In this document: piece by piece, positions 18,201 through 25,860 of the stretch
Layout of the letters: each line of letters opens with the position of its first letter
Position numbering within the stretch: position 1 is the stretch's first letter
Source of the DNA: a virus
Length of the DNA: 26,989 bases
Reading direction: 5' to 3' (one strand)
Virus record (IMG/VR): IMGVR_UViG_3300030419_007472
Coordinates: 1 to 26,989 of that record
Translations under genes and position numbers: made by a program
Notes under the pieces: generated by a model
Database searches by the model: none
What the model was told of the DNA's origin: nothing
What the model saw: the letters and a program-made list of their open reading frames with translations, nothing else

Positions 18201-21200
18201 GTGCCTTGAGTTCGTTGTCAACGTCTAAGTAAATGAAATCATCATCGCTACCCCACTTCACTACTGTTCTGTAAAGATCGTGCATTAGTCTGTTGTCTTC
18301 AGAATTCGCGCCGCCTTTTAGCTTCAGAGAACGGTTGGTGACCAGATCGACTGGGCGTGCAAGACTTCTATTGTAATAATAGGTACTATCATATCTTGCG
18401 CCTGCAGAAGTTTTATATACCGGCGCGGCCCCTGTGACATCTGTAGTAACAATTCTTAATAATGTAGCCTTGTTGCCATCAATATCACCATCTCCAGAAG
18501 AAAGTGGGCCATCTCTCTCTGCACGGTCCTTCCACCATAAACAATTTTGATTTTGGTTTGTTTTTTCATCTGGATTAAGAGGGGCGTGGCCTAATCTCCA
18601 ATTATATTTTAACTCCTCTATAGCTTTTAAAGAGGATATTGGATTGTGAGGCTTTATCTCAAGAGTGGGAAACTTGTTATAATACTTATTTCTTTCTAGT
18701 ATGTGACTTTCCACCATGTTTCGCAAAAAGCTAACTGAATTAGAAGACACAGGTATCAGCTCAGCGATCATGATTGTTACAGCATCATCAACCCACTTAA
18801 AATATTGTATAAATTTCTCTAAATCTAAAAACTCGCTTTCTACATTTTCAAAAAAGTATTGTCTTATCTTTTCTAGCTGCTTGTAGTTCATCCTATAGCG
18901 ATTGACAGGATCTCCGATAAGATTATTGAAGTCAGATATAGAGGCAAACAACTTTAACATATCTTCAGATATAGATTGATACATGCTTTTTTCAACAGAA
19001 AGCAAATTCTGTATGTATGTGGTGTCTCTAGTAAACACAACATCGTCTCGCTTGTCGAGAATTTTAACCATATCGGCGCTTCCGACGACTTCTGGCAGCT
19101 TCAATTTGGCCGTAGGAACAAACTCTATGTCAACAACTTGATCCAAGTATAAAGAATCAGTAATGAATTTGTCGCCTCTTCCAGAATAGTCATATCTGCT
19201 AATTGCTTTAGACCAGTGATCTCCCATCTTGTACTTGTCGTTTGCAGATCCGGATGCAAAATCATCAACTTTAAATTGCCCTGACGCGTTAGAGCCAGTT
19301 ATGTTTTCAAAAGTCCAGTTCATAATTAAGCTAGATATTTGAGGAGCATAATTGGTATTCAAAGAATTAATGTAATTTTTATATGGCGAGAATGTACCAT
19401 AAGAAGAAGCATTTCTAGCGTGCGAGCGTATAACATCATTTGTAAGATAATCCAACCATACCCGAGTAGAAGAAACTTTTACATCAGAGTGCGTCGCGAT
19501 GGTTCCTGTATAGTTTGTTCTGTTAGCCCCTATGTAGACTCTTTTCGGCTTTGCAAAAAACTTTTCTGCTTGTGCAAGGCTAATTGTGCCAGATATAGCA
19601 AACTCTTCTTGTTGGATGTCGGAAGAAAAGTTGACTCCATAAAGCTCATATGTGTAGGCAGAAGCAGCAGGCAGCAAATAGCCGGTACTGGTGTTGAGCT
19701 GATAAGATTCATCTGTTGGAGCCTTAGTGGGCCTTAACCTAAAAGCAAGATTCCACTTTTCATTATTGTAAATGTTGGGAAACGACGAGCTGTTAGATAT
19801 AGATGCGAAAACAGGTGACGCACCGGTCGTCGACAAAGCAAACTTTGCGCTTCTTTTATTTTCCAGATCTTTCACAACTGCAATATTAAAGTTTATATCG
19901 TTGTCTGAATCAAAAGTAAGGTCTGTGTTCGATGCACCAACTGCATTAAGGCCAAAAATAGAAGAAGTCAAGCCAGGGAACGATGCGTCTCTTAGATCAT
20001 TAACAACGTTTCTCTTCGGAAAGTGCACCTCTGTCTCTAAAGTAAACATAGCTCCGGAAAGAACAGAATTGTCTGGCGAAACGGCTGGAATATAAGAAAT
20101 AGATTCTGCTTTTCCAGAGGTGTAGTACTGATAGACAGTACCTCCGTACACACCAGCCAAAGAATCTGAAGCCGTGAGTCTAGTGTCAATATCGTCAAAA
20201 TCGATATATCTCTTTCTGACAGCCGTATTTAGTGTCCTGTCTTTTAGTTTAAACGTTTCGTTATTGGAGTAGATATTTAATTTTATAAGCTCCTCATCGA
20301 CACCAAAACATCTCAAGAAGTTTCTTAAAGCCTTTTCTGTTCCTTTTGCTTTTTGTATGTAAGAAAGATTATTATAGATGTTTTGATATATTGTATTTTT
20401 TACGTCATAAAGCTTCTTTTCAAACAATATCTTTTCATCTCTATTGAGATATTTTGCTAAATCACTGACATCTGCGAAAAGCTCCGGAGCTAAATAGCCG
20501 CGGCTTTCGAGTAGTCGATCGGCAAAAGGCGATGATTTTTCGTAGTATCCTTCATCGGCATAATTGACGTTCTTCAAAGAAGGTAGCTTCTCTATTTGCA
20601 TATATAGATCATCAAAATAACTTGCAATTATTTGTGTCAGATATTTTAAATTATTAGAACTTTCCTCATCCTCTTCCAATATCCAAGCTGGTAAAGATTT
20701 GTATATAGAAGAGGCATTCTCATAATCGTGAATTGATCCAGAAACAGTCTTATTGTTTAGAAGATTTGAAACATCCGGATGCGTAGAATATATTATAGGA
20801 TCTTTAAATTCTTTTGCGGCGGCCTTGGATAATACCATGGCAGACCCTGTATTTCTAGTTGTAGAGGAATTGTAATTTATAAATGTTCCGTTAGATATTC
20901 TGCCAGAATAGTCTAAAACCTTTTTATCTTGTGAAGCTACGCCAGCGATTCCTTCATTAAACTTGTAATAGACACCCAGGTATACTTTGTTCGAAACATC
21001 ATCATATTTGATATTATCAGTATTAGTTCCGCCGCCGATTTGATCTATATAAAACCTTCCAATTTCTTCAGCGGTTCGTTCGGTCTTCCAATATCTAAAT
21101 TCATCTAACTGCGCAAACGTCAAATTGCCCCAGCCGGCTGCTGCGTAATAGCCAAGAGCAGAGGAGCTAACTGAATGAGCTAAGGCTCCTAAGGCGCCTC

Positions 21201-22140
21201 GCATGGTTCCTGTTATCGGGCTGACTTTATTTGACGCGTCAATAATCTTAGACTTGTGAACTCCGTCGACGTATAAATTAGACACTGTTCCGTTGCCATG
21301 CGTTTTGACTGTAACGGCATAATGATGCCAGCTTTGGTCAGCTATACCAACCGAAGTGTTTAGTCCTGTGTCGTGATCAAATGTTATTCCAACAGAACCA
21401 GACTCCAAAATTAGTGTCATTTGGTGGTCTTGGTCTGTTTTACCTCTAGTGCGCACCCTCAAGCTTCCATAGTTGGAAACGGCCGAGCCTGTGCAGATGT
21501 TGTGGAAAATATACTCGTCTTTATCTGCAGAAGTTGAAGACCACCCGGTCTTTCTAAGCCAAAATTCTACAGTAATGCCTTGACTGAGATCCATTTCTAG
21601 ATTGTTGCCGCGGCCTGAATCTAGATCATAGATGTTTGCCTTAGACACGAATGTCTTACTTGGGCCGGCCTTTAAATCTTTTTTAAAATTGCCGTTTGGA
21701 TCGGCGTGTGGGCCGCCGTAGAAAGTAATATATTCTGGCGCCGACGAACTATAAATAGAATTAGTGCTTGATACAGTGTACGTGTGCGAAGAGCTGTTAA
21801 AGTTTACAAAACCATTTGTTCTAGGATATTCATTTTCGAATATAAAAAGATCTAAATACGTACTATCATTTTCCCATTCGATTTTTTCAGCCTGAGAGCC
21901 GTCGTACGGATAGGTCTGGTATATTCTTTTAATTGCAGAATTATAATACTCTTCCGCTAATCCAAATCTAGCAAAATTAGAAGCGGTAGTAAAATCCACA
22001 TCTGGAACGTATCTATCTCTTTTCTTTGAATATTCGTCGACGTATCTATAAGACTCAACACCGCTAGCAAGGTCGTCTTTAGTCTTATTTTTAACAAACT
22101 TTAGAGAGTGCCCCTTGTCAAATAGATCTTTTATACTCAT
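15229..22140 (-). CDS. Giant baseplate/adhesin protein: tail protein I-like segment with LamG-like and MAM-like domains
   Basis: I prefer ATG 22140 (MSIKDLFDKGHSLKF), giving 2303 aa. A TTG at 22152 is an alternative, with AAGGA at 22157-22161 only 4 nt before it but 16 nt before the ATG. Domains by pattern: residues ~162-395, laminin-G/concanavalin-like (GITVEFWLRKTGW, SWHHYAVTVKTHG, QLDEFRYWKTERTAEEI). Residues ~480-620, helical, with LPAWILEEDEES and YIQKAKGTEKALRNFLRCFG, which fits the KGTxxAlrxxLxxxG signature of P2 gpI-type tail proteins. Residues ~697-927, a second, more divergent concanavalin-like sandwich (NNEKWNLAFRLRP, STRVWLDYLTNDVIRSHAR). Residues ~1040-1170, helical. Residues ~1500-1663, MAM-like (TPSAGTGP, YHMHGSGIGTLKV, GDVAIDSIVLYK). 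Residues ~1930-2198, a third LamG-like domain (TFTIAAWINYD, QWHHVAMSISQ, GRMAEVGIWNSVLSDLQV). Two DxDxDG loops lie at ~1215 and ~1344. Following W and J in order supports a wedge role plus surface binding; the fusion reading is inference. Confidence 0.85.
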   Translation of the reverse strand: MSIKDLFDKGHSLKFVKNKTKDDLASGVESYRYVDEYSKKRDRYVPDVDFTTASNFARFGLAEEYYNSAIKRIYQTYPYDGSQAEKIEWENDSTYLDLFIFENEYPRTNGFVNFNSSSHTYTVSSTNSIYSSSAPEYITFYGGPHADPNGNFKKDLKAGPSKTFVSKANIYDLDSGRGNNLEMDLSQGITVEFWLRKTGWSSTSADKDEYIFHNICTGSAVSNYGSLRVRTRGKTDQDHQMTLILESGSVGITFDHDTGLNTSVGIADQSWHHYAVTVKTHGNGTVSNLYVDGVHKSKIIDASNKVSPITGTMRGALGALAHSVSSSALGYYAAAGWGNLTFAQLDEFRYWKTERTAEEIGRFYIDQIGGGTNTDNIKYDDVSNKVYLGVYYKFNEGIAGVASQDKKVLDYSGRISNGTFINYNSSTTRNTGSAMVLSKAAAKEFKDPIIYSTHPDVSNLLNNKTVSGSIHDYENASSIYKSLPAWILEEDEESSNNLKYLTQIIASYFDDLYMQIEKLPSLKNVNYADEGYYEKSSPFADRLLESRGYLAPELFADVSDLAKYLNRDEKILFEKKLYDVKNTIYQNIYNNLSYIQKAKGTEKALRNFLRCFGVDEELIKLNIYSNNETFKLKDRTLNTAVRKRYIDFDDIDTRLTASDSLAGVYGGTVYQYYTSGKAESISYIPAVSPDNSVLSGAMFTLETEVHFPKRNVVNDLRDASFPGLTSSIFGLNAVGASNTDLTFDSDNDINFNIAVVKDLENKRSAKFALSTTGASPVFASISNSSSFPNIYNNEKWNLAFRLRPTKAPTDESYQLNTSTGYLLPAASAYTYELYGVNFSSDIQQEEFAISGTISLAQAEKFFAKPKRVYIGANRTNYTGTIATHSDVKVSSTRVWLDYLTNDVIRSHARNASSYGTFSPYKNYINSLNTNYAPQISSLIMNWTFENITGSNASGQFKVDDFASGSANDKYKMGDHWSKAISRYDYSGRGDKFITDSLYLDQVVDIEFVPTAKLKLPEVVGSADMVKILDKRDDVVFTRDTTYIQNLLSVEKSMYQSISEDMLKLFASISDFNNLIGDPVNRYRMNYKQLEKIRQYFFENVESEFLDLEKFIQYFKWVDDAVTIMIAELIPVSSNSVSFLRNMVESHILERNKYYNKFPTLEIKPHNPISSLKAIEELKYNWRLGHAPLNPDEKTNQNQNCLWWKDRAERDGPLSSGDGDIDGNKATLLRIVTTDVTGAAPVYKTSAGARYDSTYYYNRSLARPVDLVTNRSLKLKGGANSEDNRLMHDLYRTVVKWGSDDDFIYLDVDNELKARVCDDLIKPVEITKKKFRFDALVMPADETVDSDADGTGINDKRNTDTKSNLVLPFTLFSSSVNSGYQKVYSDQFGLEFTDLHSDKYGYDNEIPLQGPFTEKYVGGSQHRHVKLNSGADSQLTRPEAWHLQEFLNETGQVNYFFQEYFEFATSTAQTDASLLNLPSGSISGEPSAYEYWRNGVNAENPWIFFSGSTPSAGTGPASAYDDNSGYAYCEVLPSKVGQTFSLVTPLIDFLDLDEGSLARLVFRYHMHGSGIGTLKVQASSDPNFTSGVEDLVVAWGSSASSRGRHLSGQQHESPSDDWTLAYVSTTDQGSGFAGWMGKRFYVRFLYTAGVTHLGDVAIDSIVLYKASDGVLQDSFKLLHPTYDDHNRPYAPYTRGILAKRPVNIRNIHMTGNSPTNAGNFLDRYEYVSTVSPEANDPYFVKNIDNFTANHKLRLAAGNLNDLLTVQPGISRDHAMAPEYTLLDRSYITGTVRNRTRIKTRFSSPGGMQTLSRGFLDPEHETYSPNNAMTFRNLWPRKVYNTQLQAHQGRHGVSTHDTTTARVYGSETPGTINAFDYTISGDASAHKYHRNGAERATVAPITASVGGKSVGNVVLTPTRHHAQFDQTEYYLQTGSADHPLYLDTFTIAAWINYDSDMSGLSTPSGVGTAKENSGRVCGIVQLGSAGAIITNQDYRPDSGYRAFVISGSAGDTSRRIGYLSKFGHNTNADGLAGDEGPGVWFSTDSSEVTASGDITAGQWHHVAMSISQASGSHASSSAEPTFYIDGQKVGTFERFSPSGSYIATAHLSDTSAGNNSHLIGAALKGPCVDLAMIESNGYSDDYYNTRRFKGRMAEVGIWNSVLSDLQVAQLSVANTSGETCNFLSHSAASDLVGWYRFGDSTRDHEVGALSKLYLFNAASTPDTEQRTETNAHADSSSFAATTSLVPTILTSSLYGGSDTVSGTLGADSSYVFVAAEEKTMFDNAYVSHMIPRTDNQTRWITGSII

Positions 22141-22167
22141 AAAGCTTCCCAACCAGTCCTTATAAAA

Positions 22168-23676
22168 TTAATTATCTTCAACTCTAAATTTAAACAACTC
22201 TTCTTGCTCTCTCCAGTTCTCCGACAAGCTATAAAACAATTTTACTCCGTACAAGTAGCCGGGCTCTAAAAGTGACATATCTAAATCAAAATAACTACCA
22301 GAGTTATCATACGATAAGTAAGTGTGTTTTGTCGCGCTGCCAGTGGAGTTGTTTATAACTGTCCTGTTGTCAACAACTCTAACAATTTCATAAGAAGCGC
22401 TGGGAATTATAACACCTTCGGGGTTTGCGTTGGCCACGCTGTATATCGTAGGACTAAAGTTGCGGGCCCGCGAGAAGACTCTAAATCTAGCTGTCTCATC
22501 TTTTACATATTTTGACTTCAGATTGGTTATTTTTGTAACATATTGACTGTAATCATCTGAGAGTAAAACGCTCGTTTTATTAAAATTTTTGACTTCTATC
22601 GAGCCCGTTTTATACTCTCCTCCGATCGATCCGGACCAAACATCATGTAAGGTAGCTTCAGAAGTGTCAACAGACAATTGCGCCTTATAAACTCCGGTGC
22701 TAGTCTTAGAGGCTGTCGCTGTAGCAAGAGCTGTACCACTAGGAGAACTATCACTACTAGCATATAAACTAACTGTTATTGTCTCGCTAGAATTTGGTAT
22801 ATCCACCAATCTTCCTCTAATGTAATTGTACAAATATAAGTTATTTAAATTATCATCAGCTGGGGCCATGGAAGAGCTAGCATAAAAGTTTCCTCTGTCA
22901 TCAGTTACTCTGGAGTCCCATCTAGCTTCGATCGTGGGCTTTTTAAAGAAAAACTCACTTGTTCTAGAAAAAAATCTCTTTGTATAATAACTGGTCGTAA
23001 CCCCTTCTGTGTTGTGTAAAACCGAGTCTTCGTCTATCCCTGAAGAGTTTGAGCTATAGCCTTCGTGGCTAGACGTCAAAAACACACCAAAGCCATGATT
23101 TGTCTGGGAACCAGATATCCACTCCTCTACTGCCTCCGTGACATCAACAAAAAGATCTTCGCCTCCACTTTGAAAGGTGTAGGTGTAGTTTGGCATACTT
23201 TGGCCGGCCGTATACGAAGAAGAGTGGTAGTCACCACCAACTTTTGCCCATTTTGAATCCTTCGTTCTGTTAACCCAGCTAGACCCATCGATACTGTCTT
23301 TTGTTTTGTCTTCATAAGTTTCCATGTCCAGGCCGATGCCCTCTTGCCAAGATTGTGATACGGCCATAACGTTAACAGTGAAGTCGGAAGGCAGCTGTTC
23401 GGAATGTCTAGCATTATACATTCTCAAATAAAACTTAACGCTTCCTGATGCAGGTATGTCGCCGGCTGTTCGATCGGTTGAGATTGTATCGACAGGGAAT
23501 TCAACCAAGACTCTGGATAACTCAACAGAGGACGTGGTCTCTTGCCCGTAAACAGAAAAAACCTCAAGGATATCGGCGGCGCCCATGTTCGAGCCAGTCG
23601 CTCTTGTTGATAAATCAATTCCAAATGCGTTAGTTATCGTGTTGTCTTTTGTAGCAGTGTATTTTTTTATGGCCAT
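22168..23676 (-). CDS. DNRLRE-like beta-rich phage structural protein
   Basis: A 502-aa protein starting at ATG 23676-23674, which shares one base with the TAA of the J-like gene (TAATG). AGGGA at 23687-23691 lies 10 nt upstream. The first ~220 residues fit the DNRLRE carbohydrate-associated fold. They show TATKDNTITNAF, then SRVLVEFPVDTI, SGSVKFYLRMYN, AVSQSWQEGIGLDME and FVDVTEAVEEWISG with HGFGVFLTSS. The family's usual order is a DxxI strand, RxLLxF, AxLxLY, a WxEG segment and DVTxxVxxW-xG. A second half contains FFFKKPTIEARWDSRVTDDR and Ig-like beta strands, ending in WREQEELFKFRVEDN. I recall very similar proteins in uncultured marine phage genomes. It lies between J and the gpI-like giant, where P2-like phages have no gene. 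A virion decoration or wall/glycan-contact role is inferred. No catalytic residues are evident. Confidence 0.85.
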   Translation of the reverse strand: MAIKKYTATKDNTITNAFGIDLSTRATGSNMGAADILEVFSVYGQETTSSVELSRVLVEFPVDTISTDRTAGDIPASGSVKFYLRMYNARHSEQLPSDFTVNVMAVSQSWQEGIGLDMETYEDKTKDSIDGSSWVNRTKDSKWAKVGGDYHSSSYTAGQSMPNYTYTFQSGGEDLFVDVTEAVEEWISGSQTNHGFGVFLTSSHEGYSSNSSGIDEDSVLHNTEGVTTSYYTKRFFSRTSEFFFKKPTIEARWDSRVTDDRGNFYASSSMAPADDNLNNLYLYNYIRGRLVDIPNSSETITVSLYASSDSSPSGTALATATASKTSTGVYKAQLSVDTSEATLHDVWSGSIGGEYKTGSIEVKNFNKTSVLLSDDYSQYVTKITNLKSKYVKDETARFRVFSRARNFSPTIYSVANANPEGVIIPSASYEIVRVVDNRTVINNSTGSATKHTYLSYDNSGSYFDLDMSLLEPGYLYGVKLFYSLSENWREQEELFKFRVEDN

Positions 23677-25472
23677 TATCTGATAGTCCCTATGATATCT
23701 AAATCAGGATATTTTAGTTCATAAATTGTGTCATCTGGAGAATATAAAATTCTTCCATCGGCTGACTTGTATTGCTTTATTTCTAGTGTTTCCGCAGAAT
23801 ATAGGCCTCCCGACTTGTTTTTTATGGTGACATTAGTCACGTCAACTATTTCATCTAAATTGTTTAAAACATCATATATCTTTGTTATATAAATCGGTTG
23901 GCCGATATTCAATTTTTCCGAGAACATTTTTTGCACTTCTGTAATTGCAACATTCAAGGCCTCAATTTTATCTTGAGAGTAGTCGACAACCGCAACAAAA
24001 TTTATTTCTATATTGATGATTCTGGGGTCTAGAATATCAACAGTGTCGTTTAGCATTTTGTATTGATTGATCCAAGTTTTTAAATTATTTTTAAGCATCG
24101 TCGGCGTTTGAATGAGATTGCCGTCGGAATCAGAAGAAGCAACATATAAATTTAAATTTCTCTTAAAAGAGTCCCTGTCGCGATATATTTTAGCTCTCTT
24201 GATTCTTCCAAACCTGGATGGCATTCTATATATTAGTGCCTCGTAGTCACTGGCAGTCACTGCTCTATTTTGAGAAGCAAAAACATCGTTAACTCGCTGT
24301 TTTAATTCCACTAACGTAGGCGTGCTAACATCCCCTAAAATTGGCTCTTCATTAACAACTTCTAAAGAATCTCTTACAAAGGATATTTTAGTATTATTTG
24401 TCGCTTCGCTAGGGAATATAAAAACTGGACTAACAACTCCGGATAAACCGCGGGTGGCCACGTTAACGTTGTCAACCGTGTTGGTCCTAAAGGTTACAGT
24501 GAGCGTTGTGTTCGCCGGCGCAATTCCAAATTTGTCTGTTTCTAATAACTTTGATGGATCAAAAGAATTATCTTTTTCATAATTTCTTCCGTGCATTTTT
24601 AAAACAACGTTCGAAGGGTGGGTTGTGTTGTCTGTTTTTAAGTTTTGTTCCGATCCATATCCAAATTTTAAAAATATCGAATCATTTTTATTTTGTACTA
24701 TATAGCGCCGGGGGACACTAGTAACGACCATGGTATTTGGGACATGCCTTCTTGTCTCCTTGTCTTTATTAACAACAGATCTAAACACTGTATCTTGCGA
24801 CAGATAGTCAACTTGAAAGTATTCATGGCCCTCAGAATCAACAACACTTATAATTTCTGAAACATTTGGATCAGAAAGCTCTAAAGTCAAAAACCTTCTA
24901 AAATCACCAATATTGAATATTTGTGTATTTTCTTCTCCAGAAATTACTTTTCCCATAGCTCTTACTGCGTACGCGGTAGCCTGACCTGATTGTTCATCGC
25001 TTGTTGCAACGATCACCTCATTATCTGGATTTCCAAAATCAACATCATCAATTAAAGTAAATATTTGTCCTGCAGTGGTGGAAAACTTACTATCTTTTGC
25101 AAGTACTGGCAAATAGGCTTTGTCGGGCCCAGCGCCGTCGGCTGAAATTGGCGCCAAAACATACATAGAGAGAATTCCAAATGAATTTGATTTAAGTGGT
25201 TGGGTGTAACCTACTTGTTCTCCCATTCTAAGCACATTATCGTATTCTACTGCCGTATCTAGAAAAGATTCGTTGGCTTGGTAATCCAAATAAAAAGACA
25301 ATATATCTCCAACATACGAAACAGTGTCTAACATCAAAGAACCAAAAGAAGCCTCGGAGAAGTCTTTATATATGTTCGGATAATACCTCTTTGCGTAGTC
25401 TACTAAGCCCTGTTTTATGTTATTAAAATCCCTATTAGTATACTTAATTAACTTTTTGCTTTTTTTCGACAT
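23676..25472 (-). CDS. Baseplate J-like / T4 gp6-like wedge protein
   Basis: A 598-aa protein starting at ATG 25472-25470, with AAGGT at 25483-25487. The N-terminus is characteristic of gp6/J proteins: IKYTNRDFNNIKQGLVDYAK, YYPNIYKDFSEASFGSLMLD, then YVGDILSFYLDYQANESFLD and GEQVGYTQPLK. The C-terminal half has the usual LKQRVNDVFASQNRAVTASD and YEALIYRMPSRFGRIKRAKI at residues ~385-425, and ends in a gp6-type domain with IGQPIYITKIYDVLNNLDEI. In T4, gp6 forms the (gp6)2-gp7 core bundle that closes the inner baseplate ring; in P2 the counterpart is gpJ. It follows the gp25-like gene by one base, the same order as W-J in P2. A near-complete length and a continuous frame suggest an intact protein. 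This is one of the two firmest functional calls in the window. Confidence 0.93.
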   Translation of the reverse strand: MSKKSKKLIKYTNRDFNNIKQGLVDYAKRYYPNIYKDFSEASFGSLMLDTVSYVGDILSFYLDYQANESFLDTAVEYDNVLRMGEQVGYTQPLKSNSFGILSMYVLAPISADGAGPDKAYLPVLAKDSKFSTTAGQIFTLIDDVDFGNPDNEVIVATSDEQSGQATAYAVRAMGKVISGEENTQIFNIGDFRRFLTLELSDPNVSEIISVVDSEGHEYFQVDYLSQDTVFRSVVNKDKETRRHVPNTMVVTSVPRRYIVQNKNDSIFLKFGYGSEQNLKTDNTTHPSNVVLKMHGRNYEKDNSFDPSKLLETDKFGIAPANTTLTVTFRTNTVDNVNVATRGLSGVVSPVFIFPSEATNNTKISFVRDSLEVVNEEPILGDVSTPTLVELKQRVNDVFASQNRAVTASDYEALIYRMPSRFGRIKRAKIYRDRDSFKRNLNLYVASSDSDGNLIQTPTMLKNNLKTWINQYKMLNDTVDILDPRIINIEINFVAVVDYSQDKIEALNVAITEVQKMFSEKLNIGQPIYITKIYDVLNNLDEIVDVTNVTIKNKSGGLYSAETLEIKQYKSADGRILYSPDDTIYELKYPDLDIIGTIR

Positions 25473-25473
25473 T

Positions 25474-25851
25474 TTAAATGTTACCTTGTGTGTTGATTAC
25501 TATTTTTGAATCAATATTTAAGCTTGGCACGTTATACTCAACAACAACCGAAAGTACTTGACCATCTGCACCGTCATTTATAGAGACTCTAATGATTTTT
25601 ATAAAAGGCATATATTTAGAAATTTGCTCGTCAATTCGCTGCCGTATCAAGCCAGAGACACGTGTCGCAGGTTCAAATAAAAAATTTCTCATTCCGACGC
25701 CAAAATCAGGATTCATCATTCTCTCTCCAGGTGCAGTTAAGAGTAAATTTTTAAAATTTTGCTTAACCTCGTTACCAAAAGACCGAATTAAATCGTAATT
25801 TCCGAAACGAGAGTCTCTCTGTAACGGCAATTTTGGTCCTATCCCTTCCAT
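25474..25851 (-). CDS. Baseplate wedge protein, GPW/gp25 family
   Basis: A 125-aa protein starting at ATG 25851-25849, with AGAGGA at 25857-25862 (5 nt spacing) overlapping the stop of the preceding gene. Length and pattern fit the GPW/gp25 family (T4 gp25, P2 gpW). PLQRDSRFGNYDLIRSFGNE leads to a helix, then LLLTAPGERMMNPDFGVGMR and NFLFEPATR. A helix (IRQRIDEQISKYMPFI) and beta strands (VLSVVVEYNVPS, SKIVIN) follow. The LLxTxPGERxMxPxFGxGxxxxLFEP signature is diagnostic. The T4 EPR motif appears here as EPA, so the arginine is not conserved. Family members act in the inner baseplate, attaching the wedge to the sheath-initiating ring; despite an older 'lysozyme' label I see no basis for calling an enzyme. 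It is immediately upstream of the J-like gene, with a 1-bp gap. Confidence 0.94.
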   Translation of the reverse strand: MEGIGPKLPLQRDSRFGNYDLIRSFGNEVKQNFKNLLLTAPGERMMNPDFGVGMRNFLFEPATRVSGLIRQRIDEQISKYMPFIKIIRVSINDGADGQVLSVVVEYNVPSLNIDSKIVINTQGNI

Positions 25852-25860
25852 CTTCTTCCT

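Noticed and set aside
25474-25851. Calling the gp25-like protein a lysozyme
   Set aside because: The family is structural in the baseplate. I can see no lysozyme catalytic motif, and the historical name alone is not evidence.
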